Positions 63,170 to 64,000 of a DNA stretch of 64,000 bases are shown here, piece by piece. The position numbers and the translations under genes were made by a program. The DNA comes from Planctomycetia bacterium (GTDB taxonomy: Bacteria > Planctomycetota > Planctomycetia > Pirellulales > UBA1268): contig JAPLNR010000060.1 of NCBI GenBank assembly GCA_026401035.1, positions 1-64,000 of the forward strand. Reading direction: 5' to 3'. The stretch's first letter is position 1; the number at the start of each line of letters is the position of its first letter. The notes under the pieces are model-generated. The model searched no databases. It was not told the origin of the DNA and saw only the letters and a program-made list of their open reading frames with translations.

Positions 63170-64000
63170 GGAAATCGACCGCTACGAGTCGACCATCGAC
63201 GTCCGCGAGGTCGGTCGCGTGCTCGAGGTCGGCGACGGCATCGCCCGTGTCTGGGGCCTGTCGGGCGTGATGGCCGGCGAAATGGTCGAATTCCCCGGTG
63301 GCATCACCGGGCTGGCCTTCAACCTCGAGGAAAACTCCGTCGGCGTGATCATCCTCGGGGATTACCTGAAAGTCACCGAGGGCGACGAGGTGCGAAGCAC
63401 CGGCAAGCTTCTCAGCGTGCCGGTGGGCGAGGCCGTTATCGGCCGCGTGCTCGACCCGCTCGGCAACCCGCTCGACGGCAAGGGCCCGGTTGTCACCAGC
63501 GAACGACGTCCGGTGGAGACGCTCGCCCCGGGTGTCGCCGGCAGATCGCCGGTGCGCGAGCCGCTCCAGACCGGCATCAAGGCGATCGATGCGATGACGC
63601 CGATCGGCCGTGGCCAGCGGGAATTGATCATCGGCGACCGCAAGACCGGCAAGACGGCCATCGGCATCGACGCGATCATCAATCAGAAAAACTCCGGCGT
63701 GAAGTGCTTCTACGTCGCGGTCGGCCAGAAGGATTCGTCGGTGGCCGTGGCCATCGAAATTCTCCGGCGTCACGGCGCGATGGACTACACGACCGTGATC
63801 GCCTCGGGTGCCAGCACCGCCGCTCCGCTGCAATACATCGCCCCCTACTCGGGCACGGCCATGGCCGAGTATTTCATGTACAAGGGCGAGCACGCCCTCA
63901 TCGTCTATGACGATCTTTCGAAGCAGGCGGCCGCCTACCGGCAGCTGTCGCTCCTGATGCGTCGGCCACCGGGACGCGAGGCCTATCCAGGCGACGTGTT
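63129..64000 (+). CDS. atpA: F-type ATP synthase subunit alpha, 3' end outside window
   Basis: The start is ATG 63129 ([16 protein letters not shown]). The first 290 residues are seen: the beta-barrel ([20 protein letters not shown]), the P-loop [11 protein letters not shown] and the [11 protein letters not shown] region. The frame is open to the window edge within the catalytic domain. It begins inside the end of atpH. gamma, beta and epsilon presumably follow downstream. Confidence 0.96.
   Translation, partial: MKFNTDEIASVLREEIDRYESTIDVREVGRVLEVGDGIARVWGLSGVMAGEMVEFPGGITGLAFNLEENSVGVIILGDYLKVTEGDEVRSTGKLLSVPVGEAVIGRVLDPLGNPLDGKGPVVTSERRPVETLAPGVAGRSPVREPLQTGIKAIDAMTPIGRGQRELIIGDRKTGKTAIGIDAIINQKNSGVKCFYVAVGQKDSSVAVAIEILRRHGAMDYTTVIASGASTAAPLQYIAPYSGTAMAEYFMYKGEHALIVYDDLSKQAAAYRQLSLLMRRPPGREAYPGDV

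Overview
The window is high-G+C chromosomal DNA of a Gram-negative bacterium, most likely a planctomycete (Planctomycetota, probably near Pirellulales; the rank is an inference). Supporting signs are a hopanoid pair (squalene-hopene cyclase plus HpnH), a PEP-CTERM protein, an Lpg1974/BBP7-type outer-membrane protein, an ExbB/ExbD operon with a cyclase-fold protein, a tRNA-Ile/tRNA-Ala pair lying outside any rRNA operon, and many small planctomycete-type orphan proteins. All functions are assigned by reading motifs; no database search was run.

Region 1-4.4 kb is accessory: a chromosomal integron. An IntI-type integrase (3370-4365, minus) faces a cassette array that runs to the left edge. Five complete cassettes and part of a sixth are visible, separated by five attC sites of 88-89 bp. 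Each attC folds into the expected two-arm hairpin with extrahelical bases. In each cassette the seven-base core at the front is the exact complement of the R'' box of that cassette's own attC, as expected if each was inserted as a circle. Cassettes carry small orphan proteins and a DUF433/DUF5615 toxin-antitoxin-like pair. The integrase reads in the same direction as the cassettes, the reverse of the textbook layout.

Region 4.4-21.3 kb is core metabolism: EttA, a sulfurtransferase with SufE, a ROK kinase, hpnH-shc, a two-component system, then a minus-strand isoprenoid-like cluster (TIM-barrel isomerase, HemW-like radical SAM protein, DUF116-like/prenyl synthase fusion, UbiC-like protein), and queuosine genes queF and queC-queE, which diverge from a 15-bp gap. 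Region 21.3-38.4 kb holds an internally duplicated membrane protein, a heptosyltransferase, a LolCDE/MacB-like exporter, bS18, a glycine-rich RRM protein, two TatA genes, the ExbB/ExbD/cyclase-fold operon, a lipoprotein, a BON protein and a TlpA-like thioredoxin protein.

Region 38.4-56.8 kb has tRNA-Ile and tRNA-Ala, a stand-alone GGDEF fragment, TypA, a class-II phosphodiesterase-like MBL protein, an MscS channel with a cyclic-nucleotide domain, bS21, the outer-membrane and PEP-CTERM proteins, NadC, a ComEA-like protein with UvrB, a NarL-type histidine kinase, and the ATP-grasp/alpha-E/transglutaminase operon, divergent from the proteasome-like Anbu peptidase. The right end (56.7-64 kb) has tRNA-Gln, a receiver-adenylate cyclase, CorA and the start of the F-type ATP synthase operon (atpI-like, orphan membrane protein, atpB, E, F, H, A), cut by the window edge in atpA. 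Both the a and b subunits carry unusual histidine-rich stretches.
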